Assembly (NCBI GenBank): GCA_965370805.1
Contig: CBDUVZ010000001.1
Location: 16,152-80,151 of the forward strand
Reading direction: 5' to 3'
Source of the DNA: CBDUVZ01 sp965370805
GTDB lineage: Bacteria; Hydrothermota; Tepidihabitantia; Tepidihabitantales; Tepidihabitantaceae
DNA: 64,000 nucleotides
Shown here: piece after piece, positions 22,861 to 33,810 of the stretch
Layout: each line of letters opens with the position of its first letter
Numbering within the stretch: position 1 is the first letter of the stretch
Position numbers and translations under genes: made by a program
Notes under the pieces: generated by a model
What the model was told of the DNA's origin: nothing
What the model saw: only the letters and a program-made list of their open reading frames with translations
Database searches by the model: none

Positions 22861-23406
22861 GCCCGGACGGTAGGAAGCGACATCGGGACACCTTCCTGCC
22901 GGGCGTGCCGCACCGGCTACTCAGACAAATGTCCGGCGGGCGGTTGGCGGCAGGCTGGATTCCGCAACCGGCAATCACCAATCTGAAATCGGAAGGTAGG
23001 GCGGCCCAGCGTGCCTTTTCTCGTGGGGGAAGCGTATCGTGAGGAGCGATGCCGAGTTGATGAGGGAGGCTTTGCAGGAAGAGGATAGATGACCTTTGCG
23101 AGTTGCTGGGTCGGGCGAGGCAGCGGATTAGGGGCATGCCCCGGGCTGGGGTAACATCTAAGAGTTTGATTCCAAGGTGGCGAAGCAACTGCCCGTACGG
23201 TCGTAGGTTAGAAGGGGCGCAGGGCTGGAGAGCCGGTTCGGATAGAGTCTACCGTTCTGCAATTCGATGGCAGTATTCGCTTCGCTACCGTTAGTATCGG
23301 GCACCCGGATGGCTCTATCCATGCAAACAGGCGAACAGGGTCCTTACGACAGGAGACAGACTGTCGGTGGTCCTGTCAGGCATGTTGCTTACCAAAGGAG
23401 GTCGGA
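22861..23406. other. Intergenic region with no supported gene
   Basis: About 550 bp between divergent genes. Short frames only, none with recognisable motifs. A good SD (AAAGGAGG at 23394-23401) belongs to the gene at 23407. I could not identify its promoter with confidence. Confidence 0.55.
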
Positions 23407-23778
23407 ATGGAGTTGAACGTGCCGAGAAGAATCGAGCGCTGGGTCATCAAGACCGACCCGGACGCGGTGTGCGAACTGCTGAAGAAGCTGCGGGGGCAGA
23501 TGGAGAACCGGCAGGCATTCGAGCAGGCGCTCTTGGTGGAAATGGAGACCAAGGCGAAGACGGTGCTGAATGGTGCGAATGTGCCGACGATAATGTATCC
23601 GCACTACCTGAACTTCGCGCGTGAAGTGCATTCGCGCAGGAAGAGGTTTGCCGGGCCTTCGCTTGCGCGCGAGGTCGGGGTGCTGCCGGAGAAGTGGGTT
23701 GCCCCTACCCTGGACCGGTCGGTGCTGGAACGAATCAGGGACGAAGCGATGTCGGTCGGCGAACCACCCGCGCCATGA
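23407..23778 (+). CDS. Hypothetical protein, 123 aa
   Basis: A soluble, charged protein with an SD (AAAGGAGGTCGG) five bases before its ATG. It has two helical parts: PDAVCELLKKLRGQMENRQA and PHYLNFAREVHSRRKRFAG. There is no signal peptide, membrane helix or known motif. It is separated by 118 bp from the VOC-nitroreductase gene, whose own SD follows a possible TAGAAT box, so it may be monocistronic. Codon bias is like that of its neighbours, which supports it being real. Confidence 0.65.
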   Translation: MELNVPRRIERWVIKTDPDAVCELLKKLRGQMENRQAFEQALLVEMETKAKTVLNGANVPTIMYPHYLNFAREVHSRRKRFAGPSLAREVGVLPEKWVAPTLDRSVLERIRDEAMSVGEPPAP

Positions 23779-23896
23779 CAAGGTCCCCGGGAAGCCCGGC
23801 TCGGCCCTGAAACGCGCCGGTTCGCAGAGGGGCTTTTCTGTTTGTGGAGGAAGGCGGAGCGGGTAGAATAGGCCGGTCAGTACCGAAAGGAGCATC

Positions 23897-24736
23897 ATGG
23901 CCGGAATTGTGTTTCTGAAGACGAAGCGGCTCGACGCGGTGCGGCAGTTCTACCAGGACGTGGTCGGGATGTCGGTCTGGCTGGAGCAGCCCGGCATCGC
24001 CATCCTGCAGCACGGCAACATGCTGGTCGGGTTTCACCTGCAGCCGGAACCGGACCTGGATGGCCTGCTGACGTTTTTCGAGGACGGCCGGGAGTACGTG
24101 GACCGGATGTATGCGAAGCTGTCCGAGGTGGCCGAGGGGGCGCCGAAGGAGAACCCGAAATACCGCATCTATCATTTCTTCGCCCGCGACCCGGAAGGCC
24201 GCCGGGTCGAGTTCCAGAGTTTCCTGCACCCGGTTGCGCCGTTCGAAGCCGGCGTGGACGCGCTCGCGCGGCGCCGGAGCATCCGGCAGTTCCGGAAGGA
24301 CCCGGTGCCGGACGAGGTGCTGGGCAGGGTGTTCGAGCTGTGTCGCTATGCGCCGTCGGCGCGGAACACCCAACCGTGCCGGTTCATCGTGGTCCGGGAC
24401 CGGGAGAAGATGAAGAAGCTGGCCGGAGTCAGGAAGCGCAGCAGCGCCCCGATTGCGCGGGCGCCGATGGCGGTCGCGGTTGTGGCCGACCCGGCGGTAT
24501 CGGGCCGGCACGTACAGGACGGGTGCATCATGGCGTATCATTTCATGATGGCGGCGTGGCTGCACGGGCTGGGGACGTGCTGGATCGGCGGGATGGACCG
24601 GAAGGAAGTCAAGGAACTGCTGGGCATCCCGGAAGAGCAGTACCTGGTCACTGTGACCCCGCTCGGGTATCCGGCCGAAGCGTCGGAGCCGAAGGGGCGC
24701 AAACCGGTGAGTGATTTCGTCACCGGAATCGAGTAG
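23897..24736 (+). CDS. VOC-domain / nitroreductase fusion protein
   Basis: A 279-residue fusion. Residues 1-118 form a vicinal-oxygen-chelate (glyoxalase-like) domain: IVFLKTKRLDAVRQFYQDVV, GMSVWLEQPG, ending DPEGRRVEFQSFL. Residues 122-279 form a short nitroreductase: ARRRSIRQFRKDPVPDEVL (FMN-phosphate site), YAPSARNTQPCRFIVV and HGLGTCWIGG. Nitroreductases are NAD(P)H-FMN oxidoreductases. The VOC domain may sequester or modify the same substrate. The SD AAAGGAG precedes the ATG; DUF554 follows after 2 bp. Confidence 0.85.
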   Translation: MAGIVFLKTKRLDAVRQFYQDVVGMSVWLEQPGIAILQHGNMLVGFHLQPEPDLDGLLTFFEDGREYVDRMYAKLSEVAEGAPKENPKYRIYHFFARDPEGRRVEFQSFLHPVAPFEAGVDALARRRSIRQFRKDPVPDEVLGRVFELCRYAPSARNTQPCRFIVVRDREKMKKLAGVRKRSSAPIARAPMAVAVVADPAVSGRHVQDGCIMAYHFMMAAWLHGLGTCWIGGMDRKEVKELLGIPEEQYLVTVTPLGYPAEASEPKGRKPVSDFVTGIE

Positions 24737-24738
24737 CA

Positions 24739-25419
24739 GTGCTGGGCACGCTGGTCAATATCGGAGCGATTGTCGCCGGCAGCGTGGTCGGCCTGCTGGT
24801 CGGTATCCGGCTGCCGAAGCGGCTGGCGAAGATTGCGTTCCAGGGGATTGCGCTCTTCACGATGGCAATCGGGGTGAGCATGGCGGTGAAGACCGCCAAC
24901 TGGTTGATTCTGGTCCTCAGTATCGTGGTCGGGTCCCTGACCGGCGAGCTGATTGACATCGACCGGCACCTGAACCGGCTGGGCGAGTTCCTGAAGCGGA
25001 AGACCCGGCTTCGGAACGAGCGATTCAGTGAAGGGATGGTGACCGCGTTCCTGCTGTTCTGCATGGGGTCGATGACGGTGCTCGGCGCGATTGAGGAAGG
25101 GATGGGCGGGTCGCCGAACCTGCTGCTGGCCAAATCGGTCATGGATGGGTTCGCGTCGATTGCGCTGGCAGCCGCGATGGGCATCGGGGTGGTCTTTTCA
25201 ATCGTCCCGCTGCTGGTGTACCAGGGCGGGCTGACGCTGCTGGCGGGTTCGCTGCAGAACGTGCTGGTGGATATGGTCGTCGTCGAGGTCAGCGCCGCCG
25301 GCGGGTTGCTGCTTATCGGTATGGGTATCAGCATGCTCGAATTGAAGAAGATGAAGGTCCTCAACATGCTGCCGGCACTGGTCTACGCCGGGGTACTGGC
25401 ATATTTCTTTGTCCGTTGA
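24739..25419 (+). CDS. DUF554 membrane protein
   Basis: A 226-residue membrane protein of the DUF554 (YdfK-like) family: GTLVNIGAIVAGSVVGLLVG, then VVGSLTGELIDIDRHLNRLG, FCMGSMTVLGAIEEG and KSVMDGFASIALAAAMGIGV. About six or seven membrane helices. Function is unknown; it is often described as a putative transporter. Start is a GTG 2 bp after the VOC-nitroreductase stop, so the two are co-transcribed. Its 3' half is also read antisense by the extended frame of the convergent membrane-protein gene. Confidence 0.88.
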   Translation: MLGTLVNIGAIVAGSVVGLLVGIRLPKRLAKIAFQGIALFTMAIGVSMAVKTANWLILVLSIVVGSLTGELIDIDRHLNRLGEFLKRKTRLRNERFSEGMVTAFLLFCMGSMTVLGAIEEGMGGSPNLLLAKSVMDGFASIALAAAMGIGVVFSIVPLLVYQGGLTLLAGSLQNVLVDMVVVEVSAAGGLLLIGMGISMLELKKMKVLNMLPALVYAGVLAYFFVR

Positions 25420-26373
25420 GACCGTGCCGACGGGAGGTGCAGGATGGCGTGGATAAGGGTCGTCGATGAGACCGGGGCCGAAGGGAAGCTGGCCGAGGTG
25501 TATGCGGGGGTGAAGCGGAATCGCGGCAAGGTGGCGAACGTTGTCCGGGTCCAGAGTTTCAATCCGGCGGCGATGCAGGCGCACATGGACCTGTACCTTG
25601 CCGTCATGTTCGCGGGGTCGGGGCTGAGCGGGTCCTGATTTCGATTTTGTGCGGCAGACCCTGAGGAATGCGGTCCAGACTATCACTTCAGCAAGCACAA
25701 GCAGCCACCAGGGGTAGGATGTCGGTATGTGGGCTGCGATGTCGGCCCTGAGTTCGGAGTGGATGTCGAACGGGCTTGTCAGAACCGGGTGTCGGAGCAG
25801 CACGGCCAGGTAGCTGCTGAGGAAAGAGAGCAGGACTGCGGCGCCGGCGGCAATCGCGAGCCAGCGGTTGGCCCCGAGACGGACGGTTCGCTTCCGGCCC
25901 AGGCTGATGAGACCCAGACCCAGGGCCATCATCGATGCGGCTACGATGACCGGAGCCAGGACCGGTGCGGCCCATGGGAACGGTATCAGGAACAGGATGT
26001 CCCAGGTCAGAAGCGAAGGGGGCCAGTTCAGGAGCGCTTTGAGCCCCACGTAGTAGAAGATGTCCCAGGCACCGAATACGAAGAGGAACCAGGAGAACCG
26101 CTCGAGCCGGTTCTTTCCTGACAACCAGGCGACGACCGCGAGTATGATGATTGTGGCAAGCTCGCGGCCCAGTTCCACCAGGAAGACCGGTTCGAGCATC
26201 GTGTTGTTCAAGGGGAACGCGAATCCCTGGGGGTAGTGAATCTGACGCAGGTAGACGACTACTGCGGCTTCAAGATAGCCCATGGCCAGGGCGAGAAGGG
26301 CCAGGGCTATTGCTTTGCGGACCGGGGTTCCGGTCCGGGCCGGAACTGGAGCGGGTGCCGGGGGGCTGCACAT
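25198..26373 (-). CDS. Multi-pass membrane protein that has lost its natural stop
   Basis: The first ~250 residues form an ordinary membrane protein with about seven helices (IALALLALAMGYLEAAVVVY, TIIILAVVAWLSG, FSWFLFVFGAWDIFYYVGL, WWLLVLAEVIVWTAFL). From about 25,625 the frame is simply the antisense of the AhpD remnant and of DUF554 (His/Gln/Arg-rich) and runs to 25198. The native end was probably just after CRTKSKS. The start ATG is 6 bp downstream of a CACAAT box. Function unknown. Confidence 0.62.
   Translation of the reverse strand: MCSPPAPAPVPARTGTPVRKAIALALLALAMGYLEAAVVVYLRQIHYPQGFAFPLNNTMLEPVFLVELGRELATIIILAVVAWLSGKNRLERFSWFLFVFGAWDIFYYVGLKALLNWPPSLLTWDILFLIPFPWAAPVLAPVIVAASMMALGLGLISLGRKRTVRLGANRWLAIAAGAAVLLSFLSSYLAVLLRHPVLTSPFDIHSELRADIAAHIPTSYPWWLLVLAEVIVWTAFLRVCRTKSKSGPAQPRPREHDGKVQVHVRLHRRRIETLDPDNVRHLAAIPLHPRIHLGQLPFGPGLIDDPYPRHPAPPVGTVSTDKEICQYPGVDQCRQHVEDLHLLQFEHADTHTDKQQPAGGADLDDDHIHQHVLQRTRQQRQPALVHQQRDD
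25444..25638 (+). pseudogene. Truncated AhpD/carboxymuconolactone-decarboxylase-like gene
   Basis: The 64 codons match the N-terminus of peroxidase-related CMD-family enzymes (MAWIRVVDETGAEGKLAEVY, RGKVANVVRVQSFNPAAM, HMDLYLAVMF). Family members are ~180 residues and carry the CxxxC(H) redox motif further on, which is absent here. After MFAGSGLSGS the frame stops. An SD (GGGAGGTGC) is intact. Truncation occurs next to the abnormal 3' end of the convergent gene. Confidence 0.7.
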
Positions 26374-26379
26374 GGTGTG

Positions 26380-26407
26380 ATTGTGAAGCGGAACCCGGTG
26401 GTGTCAA
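26380..26407 (-). promoter_or_regulatory. Sigma70-like promoter, predicted leaderless membrane-protein gene
   Basis: Minus-strand TTGACA, 16 bp, CACAAT, then 6 bp to the ATG at 26373. Confidence 0.6.
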
Positions 26408-26485
26408 TGGTTCAGTCCGCAGTCCGTTCTGTCCGCGATGAGAGGCTGCGGGACGGCAGCGCGGGGTCGGCCGCAGAAGGGCAGT

Positions 26486-28412
<1,927 letters not shown>

Positions 28413-28418
28413 GTCGGA

Positions 28419-28446
28419 AGTATAGGAGTCGGGTTTCGGGTGTCAA
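28419..28446 (-). promoter_or_regulatory. Sigma70-like promoter, predicted leaderless accD
   Basis: Minus-strand TTGACA, 16 bp, TATACT, then 6 bp (TCCGAC) to the ATG. It is one of the strongest matches to consensus in the window. Confidence 0.75.
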
Positions 28447-28461
28447 GGAGGGTGCGGGATT

Positions 28462-28486
28462 CCGAAAACCGACATGGGAATTGCGG
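28462..28486 (+). repeat. Dispersed intergenic repeat copy
   Basis: CCGAAAACCGACATGGGAAT repeats the word seen at 4118 and 10921. The 28487-28650 remainder is purine-rich with repeated CAGAGTGCAGA words and no gene. Confidence 0.55.
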
Positions 28487-28656
28487 CAAGAAGGTGAGGG
28501 CAGGAGAAGTCAGAAGGCAGAGTGCAGATATCAGAGTGCAGAATGGGGAGGCGGAGAGGAAGGATACCAGAACGGCAAGGATACGAAGCAACAGACCAGG
28601 AACTGAGAAGCATTGTCATCCAGCGAGTGCGGCATCGGCTCGGCTGGCGGGAGTTC

Positions 28657-28684
28657 TTGGCTTGTGACTGCGGTCCGGTATAAT
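28657..28684 (+). promoter_or_regulatory. Sigma70-like promoter of the PLD-like gene
   Basis: TTGGCT, 16 bp, TATAAT (perfect -10), 8 bp to the ATG at 28693; no SD, so probably leaderless. Confidence 0.68.
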
Positions 28685-28692
28685 GGGCCGTC

Positions 28693-29967
28693 ATGCGTGT
28701 GCCGGTCTTGGTGTTGCTGGTTGCGGCCGTCCTGGCCGCTGGAGCCGGTCAGGCAGCGCAACGGAACGGGACCTGCACCGGGGATTCGGCGCGGGTCTGG
28801 TTTGCCCGGGACAGCCTTGCCGACCGGCTGACCGATTTCTTCGACCGCGCCCAAGTGTCCCTGGACTACTGTTGCTATAACTCGTCGCGGTCGGACGTGG
28901 TCCAGTCCCTGATCAGCGCCCACAACCGCGGGGTTCACGTTCGGATTGTGACCGACGACCGGCGGCTTGATGACCCGTGGGTGGCACAGGTCCGGAGCGC
29001 CGGCATCGTGGTCTGGTCCGATTCGATCGGGCCTCGGAGGACGAACTACATGCACAACAAGTTCGCGGTGCGGGACTTGGCTGACGCGGATTCGACCAAT
29101 GACTGGTTGTGGACCGCGAGCTACAACCCGAATACCGGCGACCTGCGGGCCGACTGCGCGCTGGAAATCCAGGGAATCGATATCACCCGGGCGTACCGGG
29201 CCGAGTTCGAGCAGATGTGGGGCTGTTCCGGACCGGTGCCCGACCCGGGGAACGCGCGGTTCCACGACGCCAAGACCGACGTGCTCCCGACCCACGAATT
29301 CCGCGTCAATGGCCACCCAGCATTCGTCTACTTCGGTCCGCAGGACCACGTTGTGGATACGATTACCGCGCTGGCCGAGGATGCTGAGCGGCATCTGCTG
29401 TTTGCGGTCTTCGCCTACACCTGGGACGACCTCGGCGACGCGATGGTCAGTCTCTGGTACAGCGGCGGCTGGGTCGGCGGCGTTATCGACAAGAGCGGCA
29501 TCGCTTCCCAGGGAGCGGAGTACCCGAAGCTGGTCGGGGTCGGGCTGCCGGTCTACTGCGATTCGGTTCCTTTCGGCGAGAAGGTACTGCACGAGAAGAT
29601 AATGGTCATCGACTCGACCGTGACCATTGCCGGCTCGGCCAACTGGTCGAACAACGCCAACCGGTACAACGACGAGAACACGATTGTGCTCCATGATCCC
29701 GCCATCGCGCTGCGGTTCCTCGACGAGTTGGGCCGGCGGTTCGCGGAAGCCGGCGGGCCGGGCATTGCCGAGCCGCCTGGTTCCAGGTCGGGGCGGTTGC
29801 ACGGCAGCGTTCGGTCGCCGGTGCGCAGTCTCGGGCGGTTGCCGGACGACGCCGAACTGTACGATGCCGAGGGCAGGAAGCTGGAGTCAGGCGCGGGACT
29901 CGCGCCTGGTGTTTACTTCTTCCGACGCGGAAACGAACCCGCATCCCCGGTCACAGTCATCCGCTGA
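28693..29967 (+). CDS. Secreted phospholipase D-like protein with sorting domain
   Basis: A 424-residue protein with a signal peptide (VLVLLVAAVLAAGAGQA). It has two HKD motifs: MHNKFAVRD then WTASYN, and LHEKIMVID then AGSANWSNNANRYNDEN. Both are complete, so a PLD-type phosphodiesterase is expected to be active. The substrate (lipid or nucleic acid) is not determinable. The C-terminal ~60 residues form a short FlgD/Por-type sorting domain (AELYDAEGRKLESG, LAPGVYFFRRG). It is convergent with the serine hydrolase, 15 bp apart. Confidence 0.9.
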   Translation: MRVPVLVLLVAAVLAAGAGQAAQRNGTCTGDSARVWFARDSLADRLTDFFDRAQVSLDYCCYNSSRSDVVQSLISAHNRGVHVRIVTDDRRLDDPWVAQVRSAGIVVWSDSIGPRRTNYMHNKFAVRDLADADSTNDWLWTASYNPNTGDLRADCALEIQGIDITRAYRAEFEQMWGCSGPVPDPGNARFHDAKTDVLPTHEFRVNGHPAFVYFGPQDHVVDTITALAEDAERHLLFAVFAYTWDDLGDAMVSLWYSGGWVGGVIDKSGIASQGAEYPKLVGVGLPVYCDSVPFGEKVLHEKIMVIDSTVTIAGSANWSNNANRYNDENTIVLHDPAIALRFLDELGRRFAEAGGPGIAEPPGSRSGRLHGSVRSPVRSLGRLPDDAELYDAEGRKLESGAGLAPGVYFFRRGNEPASPVTVIR

Positions 29968-29982
29968 GCCGGAACCGGCTCG

Positions 29983-31419
29983 CTATCTCCCGATGATGAC
30001 CTTGTGGACGCTTGACGCATTCCGCTTCACGCCTGGTGCCGGACAGACGAAATAGACGCCGGGGGAGAGGTGGCGGATGTCGTTGGGGCCGGGGTGCAAC
30101 TCAGCTATCTTCCGGCCCGTGATGTCGAGGAGGATTGCGGGTGCACGGCCCTGCAGCAACAGGACACCCTGAGCAAAGGTCGCTGCCGGGCCCGGGAGTG
30201 CGATGCTGGGCACCGGGCCTTCTTCCAGCCCGACCTGGTCCGCGAACCGGAAGAGCGCGGGCACAACCCGTCCCCGCAGACCCGGCCAGGACTGGGTGTT
30301 GTGGCCGTTGGTGAAGGCAATGATGCCGGCGTTGTCCCGGCGCCGGAACCCGACGTAGGTGTTCACTCCGAGCCATCCACCGCTGTGGCACCAGACCGTG
30401 TCCCCGTTGACAATGTCGGTGTACCAGATGAGCCCCCACGGCTTGGGGTTCTGGATGTGGGGCCGCGTCATCAGGGCCACGGTCGCGCTGTCGAGAATCC
30501 GAACCGTGTCGTAGCGCCCGTACTGCATGATGGCGGTGAGGAACCGGGCATAGTCCCGCGTGCAGGTCTTGAGCATCCCGGCCGGGAAAAACGGGTTGCT
30601 CAGGTAGCCGTAGCGATGATAGCCCGGGCCGCTGCGCCTGTACTGGCAGGCCACGCTCATCGTATCGAGGTCCCGGAAGAACCAGGTGCTCCGCGTCATG
30701 CCGAGGCGGTGGAAGATGGAGTTCCTCGTCTGGATGGGGAAGCTGTCGGCCATCGCTTCGATGATGCTCGCGAGGAGCGCGATGCCGGCGTTGCTGTAGG
30801 CCCACCGGTTCCCGGGTACCCAGGGCTGGAAGTTGGCCGCGCTGTCGTAGTAGGCACCACCGGGCACGAAGTAGCCTTCGGTGAACTCGCGGAGCGAAAC
30901 CACAGGGTCGCCGGGTGCGGTCAGGGCGTGGATGGTGCTCCATTCGTCCCGGAGGCCGGAGGTGTGGGTCATCAGCATCCGGTAGGCGATGAGTGAGTCC
31001 GGGTAGCGTGAGTGCCGGACCGTGAACGGCAGAGACTCGTTGATGCTGCTGTCGAGGTCGAAGAAACCGTGTTCCCAGAGCTGCATGAGCGCGATGCCGG
31101 TGATGGTCTTGGACACGGATGCGACGGTGAAGCAGGTCGTGTCCGTAACCGGGATGCTCTCCGCGAGAATCGCGTAGCCGTAGCAGGAGTTCCATGCGAT
31201 TCGGCCGTCCTTGATCACTATCGTCGCCATGCCCGGGATCGTATCGCGGGAGATTTCCGCCCGCAGGACGGAATCAAGCCACACTGAATCCCCTTCGGCG
31301 AACCGAACGGGATCCGCCGCCTCGGGCGTCGCCAGCCAGGAGAGACGCCCGTCGGTGCCGACCATGTCCGGCCCGGGTCCGGCCAGCGCCAGGGTCAACC
31401 AGAGGATTGCTGCAGTCAT
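29983..31419 (-). CDS. Secreted serine beta-lactamase-like hydrolase with sorting domain
   Basis: A 478-residue class C beta-lactamase/transpeptidase-like protein. The catalytic SxxK is SVSK in FTVASVSKTITGIA; the YxN motif is YSN in RWAYSNAGIALLA; HSGG replaces KTG. Such proteins include esterases and D-aminopeptidases. The end is a sorting domain: ILLDITGRKIAELHPGPNDI, LSPGVYFVCP. It lacks the extra SSFDTRHS insert seen in the next three paralogous tails. It is the last gene of a four-gene minus-strand operon; SD GGGGAGA. Confidence 0.88.
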   Translation of the reverse strand: MTAAILWLTLALAGPGPDMVGTDGRLSWLATPEAADPVRFAEGDSVWLDSVLRAEISRDTIPGMATIVIKDGRIAWNSCYGYAILAESIPVTDTTCFTVASVSKTITGIALMQLWEHGFFDLDSSINESLPFTVRHSRYPDSLIAYRMLMTHTSGLRDEWSTIHALTAPGDPVVSLREFTEGYFVPGGAYYDSAANFQPWVPGNRWAYSNAGIALLASIIEAMADSFPIQTRNSIFHRLGMTRSTWFFRDLDTMSVACQYRRSGPGYHRYGYLSNPFFPAGMLKTCTRDYARFLTAIMQYGRYDTVRILDSATVALMTRPHIQNPKPWGLIWYTDIVNGDTVWCHSGGWLGVNTYVGFRRRDNAGIIAFTNGHNTQSWPGLRGRVVPALFRFADQVGLEEGPVPSIALPGPAATFAQGVLLLQGRAPAILLDITGRKIAELHPGPNDIRHLSPGVYFVCPAPGVKRNASSVHKVIIGR

Positions 31420-31428
31420 GTCTCCCCG

Positions 31429-33801
31429 CTAGCGCAGGAGTATGAGCCTCGACGGCTTGTGATTCTCTTCGCGCAGCACGAAGTACACGCCGGGGGAGAG
31501 GTGCCGGATGTCGTTTGTGCCCGGCATCAGGTCCACTACCTTCCGGCCGGAGATGTCGAGGAGAGACAATGTCGAATGCCGAGTGTCGAATGACGAATGC
31601 GGAAGAAGCAGCACATTGCGGACGATGGTTGCGGTCGGAAATTCACCCCCCGCCTTTCCGTCTTCGGTCGGCTCGGCGATGCCGGTGGGGTCCCGGATTA
31701 CGGTGATGCGCCCTTCATCCCAGGTTCCGCAGTACAGCCGGCCGTGCGTCCAGTTCCAGACGAATCCATCAATCCTGGCTTCCGGTTCAATCACGGCAAC
31801 AACGCTGTCCGTTGTTCCGTCGACAACACTGACCACGCCGGGGTAACGGCCGTCCACGTACAACCGGTTCCCGGCTGAGTCATACACCATATCGTGCGGC
31901 CCGCGTTGCGCGTCACCGACAACTACAGTCGCACTCACTGTGTCGGCCCTGCCGTCGATGACGGTAACAACCGAATCGCCGCTGACCGCGACGTACACCT
32001 TGTTGCCATGCTGGTTGCAGCACAAGTTGCGCGGCCGGGCAGACACCGGGACCGTAGCTACAACGCTGTCACCGACCCCATCAATAACCGTAATACTCCT
32101 ACTGTTATGGTTTGAACAGTAGACCCGGTTGTTCGCGGGATTGTGGCAGAGCTGGACCGGCAAGCACCCGACTTCCACAGTCGCCAGCAGGCTGTCGGCC
32201 ATCCCGTCAATGATGGCGACGTGGCCGGTGTCCCCACTAGCAGAAAGGACGCAGTACACCTTGTTCTCATTCGGATTGCAGCAGAGGAATCCGGGACCCC
32301 GTCCCGTGCCGATTTCTGCGACAACGGTGTCAACCCGGCAGTCAACCACACTCACGAACGCATTATCGAACACCGAACAGTACAGCTTGTTGCTCGTCAG
32401 GTTGTAGCAGAGGTAGCGGGCTTCGTTCTGCATCGGAATCCGCGCAAGCACGCTGTCCGTGGCGCCGTCAACTACCATCACTTCTTCAGCGAAGCCGTCA
32501 TAGGAACAGTACAGCTTGTTCTCAGCCTGGTTGTATACCATATCGTTCGGGTAGAAGTCACCCCGGACCCTGCCCAGCATCCGGTTCCGGGCTCCGTCCA
32601 GGATGATGACGTCGCCCCTGGGGTAATCGAATCCATACACCTTGTCATTGTTCGGGTTGTAGCAGCCGGGCATGAATACGTCGGCCGTGTTGACAGTATC
32701 GATGAGTTCGTTCGTCGCGCAGTCAATTACCGCCACCTCGTCGCCCTCCAGCACTACACAGCACACAGTATTCTCGACCGAGTTGAGGCACAGGTCCCTG
32801 AAGTCCTCTCCGTCGGGCAAGACGACTGCAACGACTTCGTTTGTCGCGCCATCAATAGCAGACACGCCGTCCCACTCAGTCAGGCAGTAGACCATGTTCT
32901 CGTCAGGATTCACCACAAGCGCAGTCGGGGTATCAGCAACAAAGGCTGTATCCACCACCTGGTTCGTCGCCGCATCAATCACCCAGACCGCGCCGTCCTC
33001 GCATGCGCAGTACACCATTTCGTTGGCAGGATTGTAGCGCACGAAAAGCGGGTCGTCATACACTGCGATTGAATCAATCAGGCTGTCGGTCGTCCCGTCC
33101 ACTACTGCGATGCCGTATTCGCCCCCTGGCGTCGCGCAGTATACGGTGTTGTTCTTCGGGTTGTAGCACGCGTCCACAGGGTCTCCGCCGACAAAAACCT
33201 CGCGGATGACACTATCCCCGGCTCCATCTACCACAGTCATGTAGAGCCAATAGCGAGGCATGTACACCTTGTTATCCACCGGGTTGTGCCTCAGAACCCG
33301 CGGTTCCTCACGGACACTGACCGTGGCCAGCACCGTATCCGCAGCAACATCAATGGTCACAATTTCGTCGCCGCAGGTCCCGCAGTGCAGCTTGTTGCTC
33401 GTCGGGTTGTAGACCAGAGACAAAGGTGACGTCCGCAGCGGAACCATGGCAATTACCTCATCGTTCGCACCGTCAATCACGAAGAGCGAATCCACCTCGC
33501 GGCTGCCACAGTAAAGCTTGTTCACCGATGGAACGTGGCACAGCGCAGTGATTCCTTCCTCCACACGGATTCCTGCGAGCCGTTCGTTCGTCGCACCGTC
33601 AATCACCAGCAGCACGTCGGAATCGGAGTCTCTGCCACCGGCAACGTACACCTTGTTGTCGACCGGGTTGTACGCAAGCAGGCCGGGGTACTTCACGTTC
33701 CCCAGTGAATCCGGTATCAGGATGTATCCTTCGATGTGTTGTGCCCGGGCAGCCCCGATGAACAGCAGCACAAGGCAGGTCGCAGTCAGCATCTTTTTCA
33801 T
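31429..33801 (-). CDS. Secreted YVTN-type beta-propeller protein with sorting domain
   Basis: A 790-residue protein with a signal peptide (MLTATCLVLLFIGAARAQ). About fifteen ~45-residue repeats of the YVTN/NHL kind follow: YNPVDNKVYVAGG, VIDGATNE, VYNPTSNKLHCGTCGDEIV. Many blades contain paired Cys, unusual for YVTN proteins. The C-terminal sorting domain contains SSFDTRHSTLSLLDISG and LSPGVYFVLREE. SD AGGAGG. It lies 9 bp from each operon neighbour. Likely surface-displayed; ligand unknown. Confidence 0.85.
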   Translation of the reverse strand: MKKMLTATCLVLLFIGAARAQHIEGYILIPDSLGNVKYPGLLAYNPVDNKVYVAGGRDSDSDVLLVIDGATNERLAGIRVEEGITALCHVPSVNKLYCGSREVDSLFVIDGANDEVIAMVPLRTSPLSLVYNPTSNKLHCGTCGDEIVTIDVAADTVLATVSVREEPRVLRHNPVDNKVYMPRYWLYMTVVDGAGDSVIREVFVGGDPVDACYNPKNNTVYCATPGGEYGIAVVDGTTDSLIDSIAVYDDPLFVRYNPANEMVYCACEDGAVWVIDAATNQVVDTAFVADTPTALVVNPDENMVYCLTEWDGVSAIDGATNEVVAVVLPDGEDFRDLCLNSVENTVCCVVLEGDEVAVIDCATNELIDTVNTADVFMPGCYNPNNDKVYGFDYPRGDVIILDGARNRMLGRVRGDFYPNDMVYNQAENKLYCSYDGFAEEVMVVDGATDSVLARIPMQNEARYLCYNLTSNKLYCSVFDNAFVSVVDCRVDTVVAEIGTGRGPGFLCCNPNENKVYCVLSASGDTGHVAIIDGMADSLLATVEVGCLPVQLCHNPANNRVYCSNHNSRSITVIDGVGDSVVATVPVSARPRNLCCNQHGNKVYVAVSGDSVVTVIDGRADTVSATVVVGDAQRGPHDMVYDSAGNRLYVDGRYPGVVSVVDGTTDSVVAVIEPEARIDGFVWNWTHGRLYCGTWDEGRITVIRDPTGIAEPTEDGKAGGEFPTATIVRNVLLLPHSSFDTRHSTLSLLDISGRKVVDLMPGTNDIRHLSPGVYFVLREENHKPSRLILLR
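31558..31629. repeat. In-frame DNA repeat in sorting-domain region, copy 1
   Basis: GTCGAATGCCGAGTGTCGAA and following bases recur at 33958-34029 and 36101-36172. The repeat encodes the SSFDTRHSTLS insert, absent from the related tail of the serine hydrolase. Confidence 0.7.
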
Positions 33802-33810
33802 CTCAACCTC

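Noticed and set aside
28531..29802. 423-residue minus-strand frame
   Set aside because: Antisense of the PLD-like gene, which has both HKD motifs and a sorting domain.
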